46,956 nucleotides of DNA from Candidatus Eisenbergiella pullistercoris (GTDB lineage Bacteria > Bacillota > Clostridia > Lachnospirales > Lachnospiraceae): assembly GCA_019115665.1 (NCBI GenBank), contig DXDD01000129.1, positions 1 to 46,956 on the forward strand. The letters are read 5' to 3'. A program made the translations under genes and the position numbers. The notes under the pieces were generated by a model. That model was not told the DNA's origin and made no database searches. It worked only from the letters and a program-made list of their open reading frames with translations. Positions within the stretch are counted from its first letter, which is position 1. Each line of letters opens with the position of its first letter. Below, one piece after another: positions 33,768 through 42,800 of this stretch.

Positions 33768-34936
33768 AAAGCGTGGCGGCCCGAAAAAGAAAACAGGCAG
33801 AATATTTTTTTGATTATACCCTGCTGTTCATCGTCCTGTTCCTGCTGGGGTTTGGACTGATCATGGTCTATTCCACCAGCTTCTACGACGCGTCGATGAC
33901 GGCGAGCATTGATTATGACGGAGCCTATTACCTGAAGCATCAGGCCTTATCGGCGGTCCTCGGGCTTGCGGCGATGATGGTGGTGTCGCGCATCCCCTAT
34001 CATTTCTGGGAACGGTTTGCTCTTTTGGGCTATGTCGCCTCCGCCGTGCTGATCGCGCTGGTTCTGACGCCCCTTGGCATCACGGCGAACGGAGCCACCC
34101 GCTGGCTGGATCTGAAGGTGACTTCCGTTCAGCCTGCCGAAATCGCCAAGCTCTGCATGATCCTGTTCCTTTCCAGCTTTATCTGCAAGATAGGAAAGGG
34201 GATCCGTTCCTTTAAGGGCTTCCTGCTGGTGCTGGCGGTTCCGGTGCCGATCTGTCTCATGGTCTGGCAGATCACGGACAACATGAGCTCCGCCGTCATC
34301 ATCTTCGGGATCGCTTTTCTGATGCTGTTCGTGGCGAGTCCGGATTACAAGCGGTTTCTGATCATGGGAGCCGCGGGGGCCGCGGGAGCCGCGCTGGTGG
34401 TATTCGTGATCCTGCAGATGGATAAGATGGGGGGCGCTGACCTGGACTTCAGAAGCAACCGGATTCTGGCCTGGCTGAATCCGGAGCAGTACGCCACGGG
34501 AACCGGCTTTCAGACCCTGCAGTCCCTGTATGCCATCGGTTCCGGCGGCATTTTCGGAAAAGGACTGGGCCAGTCCATGCAGAAGCTGGGATATCTGCCG
34601 GAGGCGCAGAACGATATGATCTTTTCCATCATCTGCGAGGAGCTGGGGCTGTTCGGAGGAATCGCCGTCATCCTGCTGTTCATTCTGCTGTGCTGGCGCT
34701 TCATGGTCATCGCCAACAACGCGTCCGATCTTTTCGGCGCGCTCCTGGTGGTGGGGGTGATGGGACATATCGCCATACAGGTCATCCTGAACATCGCCGT
34801 GGTCACCAATACCATTCCCAATACGGGAATTTCCCTTCCCTTCATCAGCTACGGAGGCTCCTCGATCATGTTTCTTCTCATTGAGATCGGGCTGGTACAG
34901 AGCGTGGCGCGGGGGATCCGCCTCCGGGCGGTCTGA
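33764..34936 (+). CDS. ftsW: Septal peptidoglycan polymerase FtsW
   Basis: A 390-residue SEDS glycosyltransferase with ten predicted membrane helices. It polymerises lipid II together with the class B PBP. The family signature is PFISYGGSS near the C-terminus, and AEIAKLCMILFLSSF and AQNDMIFSIICEELG are typical. The start is GTG, overlapping the murD stop by four bases. In most related clusters murG follows; here the next gene is murA after a 101-bp gap. Confidence 0.94.
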   Translation: MKSVAARKRKQAEYFFDYTLLFIVLFLLGFGLIMVYSTSFYDASMTASIDYDGAYYLKHQALSAVLGLAAMMVVSRIPYHFWERFALLGYVASAVLIALVLTPLGITANGATRWLDLKVTSVQPAEIAKLCMILFLSSFICKIGKGIRSFKGFLLVLAVPVPICLMVWQITDNMSSAVIIFGIAFLMLFVASPDYKRFLIMGAAGAAGAALVVFVILQMDKMGGADLDFRSNRILAWLNPEQYATGTGFQTLQSLYAIGSGGIFGKGLGQSMQKLGYLPEAQNDMIFSIICEELGLFGGIAVILLFILLCWRFMVIANNASDLFGALLVVGVMGHIAIQVILNIAVVTNTIPNTGISLPFISYGGSSIMFLLIEIGLVQSVARGIRLRAV

Positions 34937-35037
34937 TCTCCCGGACGGTCTGATCCCGCCCCGTCCAGACACCGCCGGTTCCGTCCCGGCATAGGATAGA
35001 ATAGCTCTGTCTTGAATAAAACCGGGAAGGTGGACAT

Positions 35038-36288
35038 TTGAAGTCTGTTTATATCCGCGGAAACGCGTCTCTGTACGGCGAGGTGACGATCCAGGGATCC
35101 AAGAACGCCGCGCTGCCGATCATGGCGGCCGCGCTCCTGGTGCCTGGAATGTGTGTACTGAGGAACTGCCCCCGCATATCGGATGTGGATCACATGTGCC
35201 GGATCCTCACAAGCGTCGGCTGCAGGATCGACAGGAGGGGCAGGCAGATCGGGATCGATGCCGCAGCGCTTACGGACAGCCGGCTCCCCGAGGAATATGT
35301 GACCCGCATGCGCTCCTCGATCATGCTGATGGGGCCTCTGCTGGGACGGATCGGGGAAGTGACGCTGAGCCATCCGGGCGGATGCGTGATCGGCGACCGG
35401 CCCATCGATCTGCACGTGAAGGCCCTGTCCGCCATGGGCGCTGTCTGCAGAGACGACGGCAGGCAGCTTTGCGCCGTTTCCCGGGGGCTGAGAGGGACGG
35501 CTGTAAGGCTGGCTTATCCCAGCGTCGGAGCAACGGAAAACGTGATCATGGCCGCTGTGCTTGCGGACGGGGCGACCCTTCTGGAAAACTGCGCGCAGGA
35601 GCCGGAGATCTTCTGGCTGTGCGATTTCCTTTCACACTGCGGCGCGTCCATCGAGCAAAGGGGCCCGGGACGGCTGCTGATCTGCGGGAGGAGACGGCTG
35701 CATCCCTGCGTCTATACCATTCCTCCGGACCGGATCGTGGCGGGAACCTATCTGTGCGCCTGTCTGGCCGCAGGGGGAGAGATCTTTTTGAAGGGCGCTC
35801 CGGCAGGGGAAAATGATGCGCTGGAAAAAACGGCGCTGCGGATGGGAGCCGTACTGCGCCGGACCGGGACGGGGCTCGCGGTAAAAAGGGCCGGTCCGCT
35901 GCGTTCCCCCGGCAGAGTGGAGACGGGAAGCTTCCCCGCCTTTCCTACGGATCTGCAGTCGCCCCTTCTGGCGGCCCTGACGCAGGCGGAGGGAGAAAGC
36001 GGCCTGAAGGAAACGGTTTTCAACGGACGCTTCGGCGTGGTAAAGGAGCTGAACCGGATGGGGGCAGGGATCGTGGTGAAAAAGGATACGGCTCTGGTCC
36101 CGGGAGGACGGAGGCTGACCGGAGAGCGCGTGAGGGCTTCGGAGCTGAGAGGCGGCGCGGCCCTTGTCATCGCCGGCCTGTGCGCGGAGGGCGACACGCT
36201 GGTGGAGAACCGTTCCTATGTGGACAGGGGATATGAAGACATCTGCAGGGATCTGCGTTTCCTGGGCGCGTGCGTTCAGGACGGGTGA
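35038..36288 (+). CDS. murA: UDP-GlcNAc 1-carboxyvinyltransferase
   Basis: A 416-residue EPSP-synthase-fold enzyme that performs the first committed step of peptidoglycan synthesis, transferring enolpyruvate to UDP-GlcNAc. Lys22 and Asn23 (GSKNAALP), the catalytic Cys116 in HPGGCVIGDRP, and Asp305 in FPTDLQSP are all present, so fosfomycin sensitivity is expected. The start is TTG at 35038 behind GGGAAGGTGG. Between ftsW and ftsQ this position is usually held by murG. It is somewhat more Arg-rich than typical MurA. A second murA copy elsewhere is common in this phylum. Confidence 0.92.
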   Translation: MKSVYIRGNASLYGEVTIQGSKNAALPIMAAALLVPGMCVLRNCPRISDVDHMCRILTSVGCRIDRRGRQIGIDAAALTDSRLPEEYVTRMRSSIMLMGPLLGRIGEVTLSHPGGCVIGDRPIDLHVKALSAMGAVCRDDGRQLCAVSRGLRGTAVRLAYPSVGATENVIMAAVLADGATLLENCAQEPEIFWLCDFLSHCGASIEQRGPGRLLICGRRRLHPCVYTIPPDRIVAGTYLCACLAAGGEIFLKGAPAGENDALEKTALRMGAVLRRTGTGLAVKRAGPLRSPGRVETGSFPAFPTDLQSPLLAALTQAEGESGLKETVFNGRFGVVKELNRMGAGIVVKKDTALVPGGRRLTGERVRASELRGGAALVIAGLCAEGDTLVENRSYVDRGYEDICRDLRFLGACVQDG

Positions 36289-36313
36289 GAGGCGGAGGAT
36301 GGGATAAAGCGGT

Positions 36314-37243
36314 ATGGGCAGAAAAGTATCTGGAAAAGAATGGAAAAGAGAATACGACCTGCTCCCGGCGGCAGGCCCGGACAGGCGCTTCCGCGTGGTG
36401 AACGGAAGGAAGGACGGCTTTTCGCGCAGAAAAAGCGGGCTGGAGGGTCTTTCGCACAGAAAAAGCGGCCTGGACGGCCTTGCGCGCAGACGAACCGGGA
36501 CGGACAGCCTTGCGCGGGAAAGAAACGGGAAAAGGGCTGCGGCGCTGGCCGCCGTCCTGGGAGTCCTCATCGTCCTTCTGTCCGCCTTTCTCTTTATCCG
36601 GCAGTATTTTCATGTGGAAAACATCTACGTGGAGGGAAATCTTCATTATACGTCCGAGGAAATCATTCAGATGGTGACCGGCGGACGTTTTGGAGACAAT
36701 TCCCTCTTTCTGGCCATCCGATACCGGGATAAGGGGATTCAGAACATCCCCTTTATCCAGACCATGGATGTGGAGGTTCTTTCCCCGGATACGGTCCGGA
36801 TCGTCGTCTATGAAAAAACCATCGCCGGCTATGTGGAATATCTGGACCGGTGCATGTATTTTGACCGGGACGGGATCGTGGTGGAGGCTTCCGAGACAAG
36901 AACGGAGGGGATCCCGGAGATTGCGGGACTTCATTTTTCACAGGTGACGCTTCATGAACCGCTTCCGGTGGAAAATCAGGAAATCTTCCGGGAGATCCTT
37001 TCCATTACGCAGATCCTTTCCAAATACGGGCTTTCGGCGGACAAGATCTATTTCGACGGGGCCGGGGAAGTGACCCTGTATTTCGGCGACGTGAGGGCCA
37101 GGCTGGGAAGCGAGGACAACATCGAGGAAAAGGTGGCGCGTCTGCAGCAGCTTCTCCCGGACGCGGAAGGCAAAAAAGGGGTCTTTCGGCTGGAAAATTA
37201 CTCCGGAAGCGGAGAGAACGTCACCTTTGAACTGGACGACTGA
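36314..37243 (+). CDS. ftsQ: Cell division protein FtsQ/DivIB
   Basis: A 309-residue bitopic division protein. The cytosolic N-terminus contains three 10-residue basic repeats at 37-46, 47-56 and 57-66 (type RKSGLEGL). The membrane helix is at about 75-97, and the POTRA domain begins with VENIYVEGNLHYTSEEI (101-117). The rest fits the FtsQ beta domain. It joins FtsL and DivIC to regulate the septal synthase. The ATG at 36314 follows a weak site. The basic repeats are encoded by 30-bp tandem units (36422-36511) and look recently expanded. Confidence 0.9.
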   Translation: MGRKVSGKEWKREYDLLPAAGPDRRFRVVNGRKDGFSRRKSGLEGLSHRKSGLDGLARRRTGTDSLARERNGKRAAALAAVLGVLIVLLSAFLFIRQYFHVENIYVEGNLHYTSEEIIQMVTGGRFGDNSLFLAIRYRDKGIQNIPFIQTMDVEVLSPDTVRIVVYEKTIAGYVEYLDRCMYFDRDGIVVEASETRTEGIPEIAGLHFSQVTLHEPLPVENQEIFREILSITQILSKYGLSADKIYFDGAGEVTLYFGDVRARLGSEDNIEEKVARLQQLLPDAEGKKGVFRLENYSGSGENVTFELDD

Positions 37244-37326
37244 GCGTGTCGGAGCCCGCCTTCTTTTACGGAAACGGAAAAACAGGTTTTTCGCGGCGGG
37301 CGGGCGCAGAAAAGTGAAAAAAGAGG

Positions 37327-37355
37327 TTGCGTTATCCGGAAAATAATTATATGAT
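37327..37355 (+). promoter_or_regulatory. Likely promoter of ftsZ
   Basis: TTGCGT (37327-37332) and TATGAT (37350-37355) are 17 bp apart in the 215-bp gap before ftsZ, leaving a leader of about 95 nt. No other feature is clear in this gap. Confidence 0.6.
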
Positions 37356-37458
37356 AGGAACTGTGAAGTTTGTATGAAAATATGAGAAGGTCTGCTCGAA
37401 CATTTGTTTGAGAAAGCAAATTACGCCGCCGGCGGCGGCAAAGAAGGAGGAAATACCT

Positions 37459-38688
37459 TTGCTGGAAATCAAGTCAAACGATGCGGAGTCTGCTGCAAGA
37501 ATCATCGTGATCGGTGTCGGCGGCGCGGGCAATAACGCTGTGAATAGAATGATCGATGAGAAGATCGACGGAGTGGAATTTATCGGAGTCAATACGGATA
37601 AGCAGGCGCTTCAGCTCTGCAAGGCGCCCAGGCTGCTTCAGATCGGAGAGAAGCTGACGAAGGGACTGGGAGCCGGCGCGAAGCCCGAGGTGGGGCAGAA
37701 GGCGGCTGAAGAAAGCACGGAGGAGATCACGAACGCGCTTTCCGGCGCGGATATGGTGTTCGTTACCTGCGGCATGGGCGGCGGCACCGGTACGGGAGCG
37801 GCTCCCGTCATCGCCGGGATCGCGAAGGAGATGGGCATTCTGACGGTGGGCGTGGTGACCAAGCCCTTCCGTTTTGAGGCGCGGACCCGCATGACCAATG
37901 CGCTGGGCGGGATCGAACGGCTGAAGGACAGCGTGGACACGCTGATCGTGATCCCGAATGATAAGATTCTGGAGATCGTTGACCGCAGGACCACCATGCC
38001 GGAGGCGCTGAAGAAGGCGGACGAGGTGCTGCAGCAGGGCGTTCAGGGCATTACGGACCTGATCAACGTGCCTGCCGTCATCAATCTGGACTTCGCGGAC
38101 GTGCAGACGGTCATGAAGGACAAGGGCATCGCCCATATCGGAATCGGCCACGGAAAGGGCGACGATAAGGCCAGCGAAGCGGTCAAGATGGCCGTGGAGA
38201 GCCCGCTGCTTGAGACCACCATTGCAGGAGCCACGGATGTGATCATCAACGTGAGCGGCGATATTTCCATGTATGATGCGGACGACGCGGCAAGCTACGT
38301 GCAGCAGCTTACCGGAGACGATGTGAACATCATCTTCGGCGCGATGTATGACGATACCACGCCGGATACCTGTACGATCACGGTGATCGCCACGGGTCTG
38401 GAGGACAAGGCCCTGAATCAGCAGCAGTCCGGCAGGCTTGGTTCCTCCTTCAGCGTGAAGCCCTCCGTGGGCGGCGTGAAGCAGGTACAGCCGAACGCGG
38501 CAAGAGGCTACCGTCCGGCGGCAGGCACGGCGCCTGTTCAGCCCCGTCCGGCAGCGGCCCAGCAGCCGAGGCCTTCCGCGCCGCAGCAGCCGAATCAGGG
38601 ACTGAGCGGGATCCGCAGGCCGGGAAGCCTGAGAAGCAACGTGGAGGAAAAGACGCTGAAGATTCCGGATTTCCTGCAGAAAAAGTGA
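37459..38688 (+). CDS. ftsZ: Cell division GTPase FtsZ
   Basis: A 409-residue tubulin homologue that forms the Z ring. GGAGNN (21-26) and the tubulin signature GGGTGTG (107-113) are intact. The GTPase and activation domains run to about 310. A Pro/Gln/Ala-rich linker follows, and the conserved tail [10 protein letters not shown] (400-409) binds partners such as FtsA or SepF. The start is a TTG at 37459 eight bases after AAGGAGG, giving the usual MLEIK start; the longer frame from 37408 is rejected. It has its own promoter and terminator. Confidence 0.96.
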   Translation: MLEIKSNDAESAARIIVIGVGGAGNNAVNRMIDEKIDGVEFIGVNTDKQALQLCKAPRLLQIGEKLTKGLGAGAKPEVGQKAAEESTEEITNALSGADMVFVTCGMGGGTGTGAAPVIAGIAKEMGILTVGVVTKPFRFEARTRMTNALGGIERLKDSVDTLIVIPNDKILEIVDRRTTMPEALKKADEVLQQGVQGITDLINVPAVINLDFADVQTVMKDKGIAHIGIGHGKGDDKASEAVKMAVESPLLETTIAGATDVIINVSGDISMYDADDAASYVQQLTGDDVNIIFGAMYDDTTPDTCTITVIATGLEDKALNQQQSGRLGSSFSVKPSVGGVKQVQPNAARGYRPAAGTAPVQPRPAAAQQPRPSAPQQPNQGLSGIRRPGSLRSNVEEKTLKIPDFLQKK

Positions 38689-38727
38689 TCCTGAACAGAA
38701 TGGAATGATACAGGAAGCATATACATA

Positions 38728-38754
38728 GAGCGGAGCGGCTTGCCGGCTCCGCTC
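38728..38754 (+). terminator. Terminator after ftsZ
   Basis: GAGCGGAGC (38728-38736) pairs perfectly with GCTCCGCTC (38746-38754), with an inner GGC/GCC, followed by CTTTCAT. It marks the end of the division cluster. Confidence 0.75.
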
Positions 38755-38808
38755 CTTTCATACGGAAGGATAATGCTGTCCGCTCAGGCGGCAGGGAAAG
38801 GGGAAGAC

Positions 38809-39867
38809 ATGTACAGAGATCATACGAAGAAGATCCGGATCGGGGACAGGGTGATCGGCGGCGGAAGCCCCATTCTGATCCAGTCCATGACGAACACGCG
38901 CACGGAGGATGTGGAGAAGACCACGGAGCAGATCCTGCGTCTGGAGGCGGCGGGGTGCGAGATTATCCGCTGCACGGTCCCGAACAGGGAGGCGGCGGAG
39001 GCCATCCGGGAGATCAAAAAGAGGATTCACATCCCCCTGGTGGCGGATATCCATTTTGATTATAAGATGGCGATCGCGGCCATGGAAAACGGCGCGGACA
39101 AGATCCGCATCAATCCGGGCAACATCGGCTCCCGGGAAAATGTGGCGGCTGTGGTCAGAGCGGCGAAGGAGAGAAACATCCCCATCCGCGTGGGCGTCAA
39201 CAGCGGTTCCCTGGAGAAGGATCTGCTGGAAAAATACGGCGGCGTGACGGCCGAGGGGATTGTGGAAAGCGCGCTGGACAAGGTCCGTATGATCGAGGAG
39301 CTGGATTATGACAATCTGGTGATCAGCATCAAGTCCTCCGATGTGCTCATGTGCATTAAGGCCCACGAGATCCTGGCGCAGAAGACGGACTACCCTCTGC
39401 ATGTGGGGATCACGGAGGCCGGTACGCTCTGGAGCGGCAATATCAAGTCCTCCGTGGGAATGGGGATCATTCTGTACGAGGGCATCGGCGACACCATCCG
39501 CGTATCCCTGACCGGGGATCCGGCGGAGGAGGTGCGCACGGCGAAGCTTCTGCTGCGCACGCTGGGTCTGAGAAAGGGCGGCATCGAGGTGGTGAGCTGC
39601 CCTACCTGCGGCAGAACGAAGATCGATCTGATCGGCCTGGCCAACCAGGTGGAAAAAATGGTTGCGGATATCCCGCTGGACGGCGTGAAGGTGGCGGTCA
39701 TGGGATGCGCGGTGAACGGTCCCGGAGAGGCGAAGGAAGCGGACATCGGGATCGCCGGCGGCGTGGGAGAGGGGCTTCTGATCAAAAAAGGGCAGATCAT
39801 CCGGAAGGTGCCGGAGAGCGAGCTTCTGAACGTGCTGCGGGAGGAGCTTTTGAACTGGGAGAAATAA
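38809..39867 (+). CDS. ispG: 4-hydroxy-3-methylbut-2-enyl diphosphate synthase (IspG/GcpE)
   Basis: A 352-residue enzyme of the MEP isoprenoid pathway that makes HMBPP from MEcPP. The barrel domain fills the first ~250 residues. The 4Fe-4S ligands are C264, C267 and C300, with Glu307 in CAVNGPGEA as the fourth. The ATG at 38809 lies after AAAGGGGAAG. dxr and rseP, its frequent upstream partners, are absent here; it stands between ftsZ and polC. polC starts 12 bases later. Confidence 0.95.
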   Translation: MYRDHTKKIRIGDRVIGGGSPILIQSMTNTRTEDVEKTTEQILRLEAAGCEIIRCTVPNREAAEAIREIKKRIHIPLVADIHFDYKMAIAAMENGADKIRINPGNIGSRENVAAVVRAAKERNIPIRVGVNSGSLEKDLLEKYGGVTAEGIVESALDKVRMIEELDYDNLVISIKSSDVLMCIKAHEILAQKTDYPLHVGITEAGTLWSGNIKSSVGMGIILYEGIGDTIRVSLTGDPAEEVRTAKLLLRTLGLRKGGIEVVSCPTCGRTKIDLIGLANQVEKMVADIPLDGVKVAVMGCAVNGPGEAKEADIGIAGGVGEGLLIKKGQIIRKVPESELLNVLREELLNWEK

Positions 39868-39879
39868 GGCGGAGGAAGT

Positions 39880-42800
39880 ATGGCAAAGGCTTTTTTTGAT
39901 GTGTTTCCGGGGCTGAAGCTGGAAGGGAGAAGAAAGGATCTGTTCGCGCAGACGCAGGTGGAGCGGGTGACCGCGACGCGTGCGAAGGATTTTGTGCGCG
40001 TTTATCTGGCAAGCGACCATCTGATCCTGAAGGAGGATGTGTTCGCGGTGGAAAAGGAGATCCAGAAGCAGCTTTTTTCCGGCATGCGGATCACCGTCCG
40101 GTTTTATGAACGGTTTCACCTGTCCTCCCAGTTCAGCCCGGAAACCCTTCTGGAAGTCTATCGGGAAAGCATCCTTCTGGAGCTGTCCCGGTACAGCCAT
40201 CTTCTTAGCAGCATGTTTAAAAACGCCGAGATCAGCTTCCCGCAGGAAGGGCAGATGCGGCTTCTGATCGAAGACACGGTGCTCGCCCGTTCCAAAAGCG
40301 GGGAGCTGGAGCAGATCTTGGAAAAGATCTTCGGGGAGCGCTGCGGGCTGCCGGTGATGGTATCCTTCGACTATAAGGAAGCGAAGGCCGGCCGGTTTAA
40401 GGAGGAGGACGAGATCCTCATGTCCCGCAGGATCGCGGAGATCGCGGCCCGTTATCAGGGAAGGAGCGGACAGACGGCAGATTCCGCCGGAGGCGTTTCA
40501 CAGAAAACGAAGGGCGGGGGAAATATCCGTCCGTTTCCGGGAAAGGAGGGCGGTCCGCAGCCGGAAGCCGGAAGCGTGTCCGGCCGGCCGGGCCGCCTGA
40601 CAGCCGCTTCGGCAGACGGGGGCTTCGCGGACGGAGCAGGGCTTCCGGAAAGCCCGCAGGCGGATACCGCCTACGAGGCCTACCTGGCGGGGATGGCGCA
40701 GCAGGAGGCCGCGGCGTCCGGCGCAGCGGGCGCTTCTGCCGGTGCTGCGGGAATTTCCGGCGGCGCAGGAAGAAATTCTGGCGGCGCAGCGGGTACCTCC
40801 GGCGGCGCGCAGAATGCAGGAGGCCGGGAAGGGCGCTTTTCCGGGAAGCGCTCCGGCGGCTTTTCCAGAAGAAGGGGCGGGGACGGCGATTTTTACCGTT
40901 CTCCCAAGCGGTCTGACAATCCGGACGTGATCTACGGCAGGGATTTTGAGGACGAGGCCATCCCCATGGAGGAGATCGTGGGAGAGATGGGAGAGGTCAC
41001 GGTGCGCGGCCGCATCCTGAAGCTGGACAAGCGGGAAATCAAGAACGAGCGCACCATCCTGATCTTCGACGTGACGGATTATACGGACACCTTTACCATC
41101 AAGATGTTCGCGAAAAACGATCAGGTGGCCGAGCTGTGCGAAGGGATTAAGCCCGGCGCCTTCGTGAAGCTCAAGGGCATGACCATGATCGACCGCTTTG
41201 ACGGGGAGCTGACCATCGGCTCCCTGGTGGGTCTGAAAAAGATCAGCGACTTCACCCACAGCCGCCAGGATCACAGCCTGCGCAAGCGGGTGGAGCTGCA
41301 CTGCCATACCAAGATGAGCGACATGGACGGGGTTTCCGAGGTGAAGGACATCGTGAAGCGGGCCTATGAGTGGGGCCACCCGGCCATCGCCATTACGGAC
41401 CACGGCGTGGCGCAGGCCTTCCCGGACGCCAACCACCTGATCGACGATCTGTGGAAGGCGGAGAAGAAAAAACGCCAGGAGGCCGGGGACGAGCATCCGG
41501 ACCGGAACGATTTTTTCAAGGTGATCTACGGCATGGAGGCCTATCTGGTGGACGACCTGAAGGAGATCGTCACAAACGGGAAGGGGCAGCCGCTGGACGG
41601 CCGGTATGTGGTATTCGATATCGAGACCACGGGCTTTTCTCCGGTGAAGAACCGGATCATCGAGATCGGAGCCGTGAAGGTGGAGGTGGAAAAGGGCGCG
41701 GGAAGGATCACGGACCGTTTTTCCGTCTTTGTAAATCCTCAGGTCCCGATCCCCTTTGAGATCGAAAAGCTCACCGGCATCAATGACGAGATGGTGGCGG
41801 GCGCGGAGCCCATCGAAACGGTGCTGCCGGAGTTTCTGGCCTTCTGTGAAGGCTGTGTGCTGGTGGCGCACAACGCGGGCTTTGATACCAGTTTTATCCG
41901 GGAAAACGCGGCCAGACTCGCCCTTTCTTTTGCCTATACCTATGTGGACACGGTGGGGATCGCAAGAGTGTTGCTTCCCCATCAGGCGAAGCATACCCTG
42001 GACGCGGTGGCGAAGACCCTTGGGGTTTCCCTGGAAAACCACCATCGCGCGGTGGACGACGCGGAGGCCACGGCGGAGATCTTCATCCGCTTCTGCAGAA
42101 TGCTCATGGAGGACGGCAGGGATACCCTGGAGAAGGTGAACGCGCTGGGAGATTCCAATCCGGATATCGTGAAGCGCCTTCCCACCTATCATGCCATTCT
42201 CCTCGCGAAGAACAACACCGGACGGGTGAACCTGTACCGGCTGATCTCCGAATCCCATCTGACCTATTACGCGAAGCGCCCGAGGATCCCCAAGAGCCTG
42301 CTTCAGAAGCACAGGGAGGGGCTGATTCTGGGAAGCGCCTGCGAGGCGGGAGAGCTGTACCGGGCCCTGCTGGATGAAAAGAGCGGGGAGGATATCGCGA
42401 GGATCGTGGATTTTTATGATTATCTGGAGATCCAGCCCGTGGGAAACAACGCCTTCATGATCAACGATGAAAAGATCCGGCTGGTGAATTCCATCGAGGA
42501 TATCCAGGACATCAACCGGCGGATCGTGAAGCTGGGAGAGCAGCGGGGCAAGCCGGTGGTGGCCACCTGCGACGTGCATTTTCTGGATCCCGCGGACGAG
42601 GTGTACCGCCGGATCATCATGGCGGGAAAGGGCTTCAAGGATTCGGAGGACCAGGCGCCCCTGTACCTGCGCACCACGGAGGAAATGCTGAAGGAATTTG
42701 AATATCTGGGAAGCGACAAGGCGGAAGAGGTAGTGATCACCAACACCAACAGAATCGCGGATCAGATCGAGACCATTTCTCCGGTCCGCCCGGACAAGTG

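Noticed and set aside
37408-37458. N-terminal extension of FtsZ
   Set aside because: The AAGGAGG at 37444-37450 points to the TTG at 37459, which gives the usual FtsZ start.
38758-40200. 480-residue minus-strand open frame across ispG and polC
   Set aside because: Antisense shadow of two well-supported genes.
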